Below the pieces are notes generated by a model. It made no database searches and was not told the origin of the DNA. It saw nothing but the letters and a program-made list of their open reading frames with translations. From Tistlia consotensis USBA 355 (GTDB taxonomy: Bacteria > Pseudomonadota > Alphaproteobacteria > Kiloniellales > DSM-21159), in contig NZ_FWZX01000005.1 of the NCBI RefSeq assembly GCF_900177295.1, forward strand, positions 289,269 to 324,970: a stretch of DNA of 35,702 nt, read 5' to 3'. Below, in pieces: positions 35,374 to 35,702 of this stretch; within the stretch, counting starts at the first letter, position 1, and every line of letters starts with the position of its first letter. Position numbers and translations under genes: made by a program.

Positions 35374-35702
35374 CTAGGAGCCTGTCCGGCTAAAGGCGCG
35401 GCGGTTTGGGCGGCTGGGGGTGGTGGCTTGTCGAGCGGTGCATGTCTGGTGGTCAGGCGGTGCGTGCGATGAGGAGCTTTGCGAGGTTGTGGACGGTGCA
35501 GACGAGGGCCCACTCGTGACGGACCTTGGCGTATCCGCGCAACAGGAACTGGCGGAAGCCCCTGGCCGCCTTGATCTGCCCGAACACCGGCTCGACGACC
35601 TGCTTCCTGAGGCGGTAGCGGCTGCGCGGGCCGGCGCGTCTGAGCTTGGCGTCCATGGCGGCCATGCGGCTGCCCGGGGCGATGCGTCTGGCGCCGGTGT
35701 CG
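35374..35702 (-). mobile_element. IS1182-like insertion sequence, 3' part (cut by window)
   Basis: The element's 3' end lies just upstream of the oxidoreductase ATG. The sequence CTAGGAGCCTGTCCGGCTAA at 35374 looks like an IS terminus, though the outer boundary and the other end are not visible. It carries the transposase 3' end at 35453-35702. No target duplication can be assessed because the other end is outside. Confidence 0.65.
35453..35702 (-). CDS. IS1182-family transposase, C-terminal part
   Basis: The reading frame is open from the window edge to TGA at 35453-35455, giving about 82 C-terminal residues. These include SRYRLRKQVVEPVFGQIKAA, RGFRQFLLRGYAKVRHEWAL and VCTVHNLAKLL. This is the C-terminal motif of DDE transposases of the IS1182 group, with the Glu of VEPVFGQIK as part of the catalytic triad. 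The N-terminal part lies outside the window. Whether the element is complete or active is unknown. Confidence 0.85.
   Translation of the reverse strand, partial: DTGARRIAPGSRMAAMDAKLRRAGPRSRYRLRKQVVEPVFGQIKAARGFRQFLLRGYAKVRHEWALVCTVHNLAKLLIARTA

Overview
The window is very GC-rich and almost fully coding. It looks chromosomal and comes from an alphaproteobacterium, most likely Rhodospirillales-like. Reasons (family knowledge plus visible motifs): the order PCMT-tolC-popZ-valS, a PopZ/DUF2497 protein, two tandem PAS_5-type proteins, and many GTG starts. I cannot name the genus.

Layout. 1-4351, signalling: the N-terminal part of a multi-HAMP sensor protein (minus strand, cut by the window edge), a divergent single-domain response regulator, and a methyl-accepting chemotaxis protein. 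4461-9174: a small exported protein, an NhaP2-type K+/H+ antiporter, two tandem PAS_5 proteins and an EamA/DMT exporter. 9206-10942: ilvD. 11072-18973: a five-gene minus-strand cluster made of two diverged copies of an outer-membrane barrel (TPR plus beta-barrel) and FecR-domain pair, followed by a CHASE2 class III adenylate cyclase. 19087-24840: valS, popZ, tolC and an isoaspartate-methyltransferase-like gene. 24954-30679: a LysR regulator divergent from an AtuA-like / AtuA-ferredoxin-fold / TAXI-TRAP operon. 30734-34582: homocysteine S-methyltransferase, a TetR regulator with a clear operator palindrome, an exported NTF2-like protein, and an ECF sigma/anti-sigma pair. 34666-35702: a flavodoxin-fold oxidoreductase whose start codon abuts the end of an IS1182-like element that runs off the window.

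Most interesting region: 11072-18973. A TPR outer-membrane barrel resembling surface lipoprotein assembly modifiers, a secreted FecR-domain protein and a periplasmic-sensing CHASE2 cyclase form a plausible envelope-to-cAMP signalling unit. The upstream barrel copy carries an in-frame TGA at 17723-17725. Beyond it, 55 codons still match the other copy through to the C-terminal Phe, so it is a very recent nonsense mutation, a readthrough case or a sequence error. The upstream FecR copy also lacks the C-terminal domain found in the downstream copy.

Other points: a 20-bp tandem duplication at the sigma/anti-sigma junction creates a 7-codon mini-cistron linked by two ATGA overlaps. Strong GC-rich hairpins sit between convergent genes (4394-4424, 30687-30719, 34619-34664). 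No tRNA, rRNA or CRISPR array was seen.
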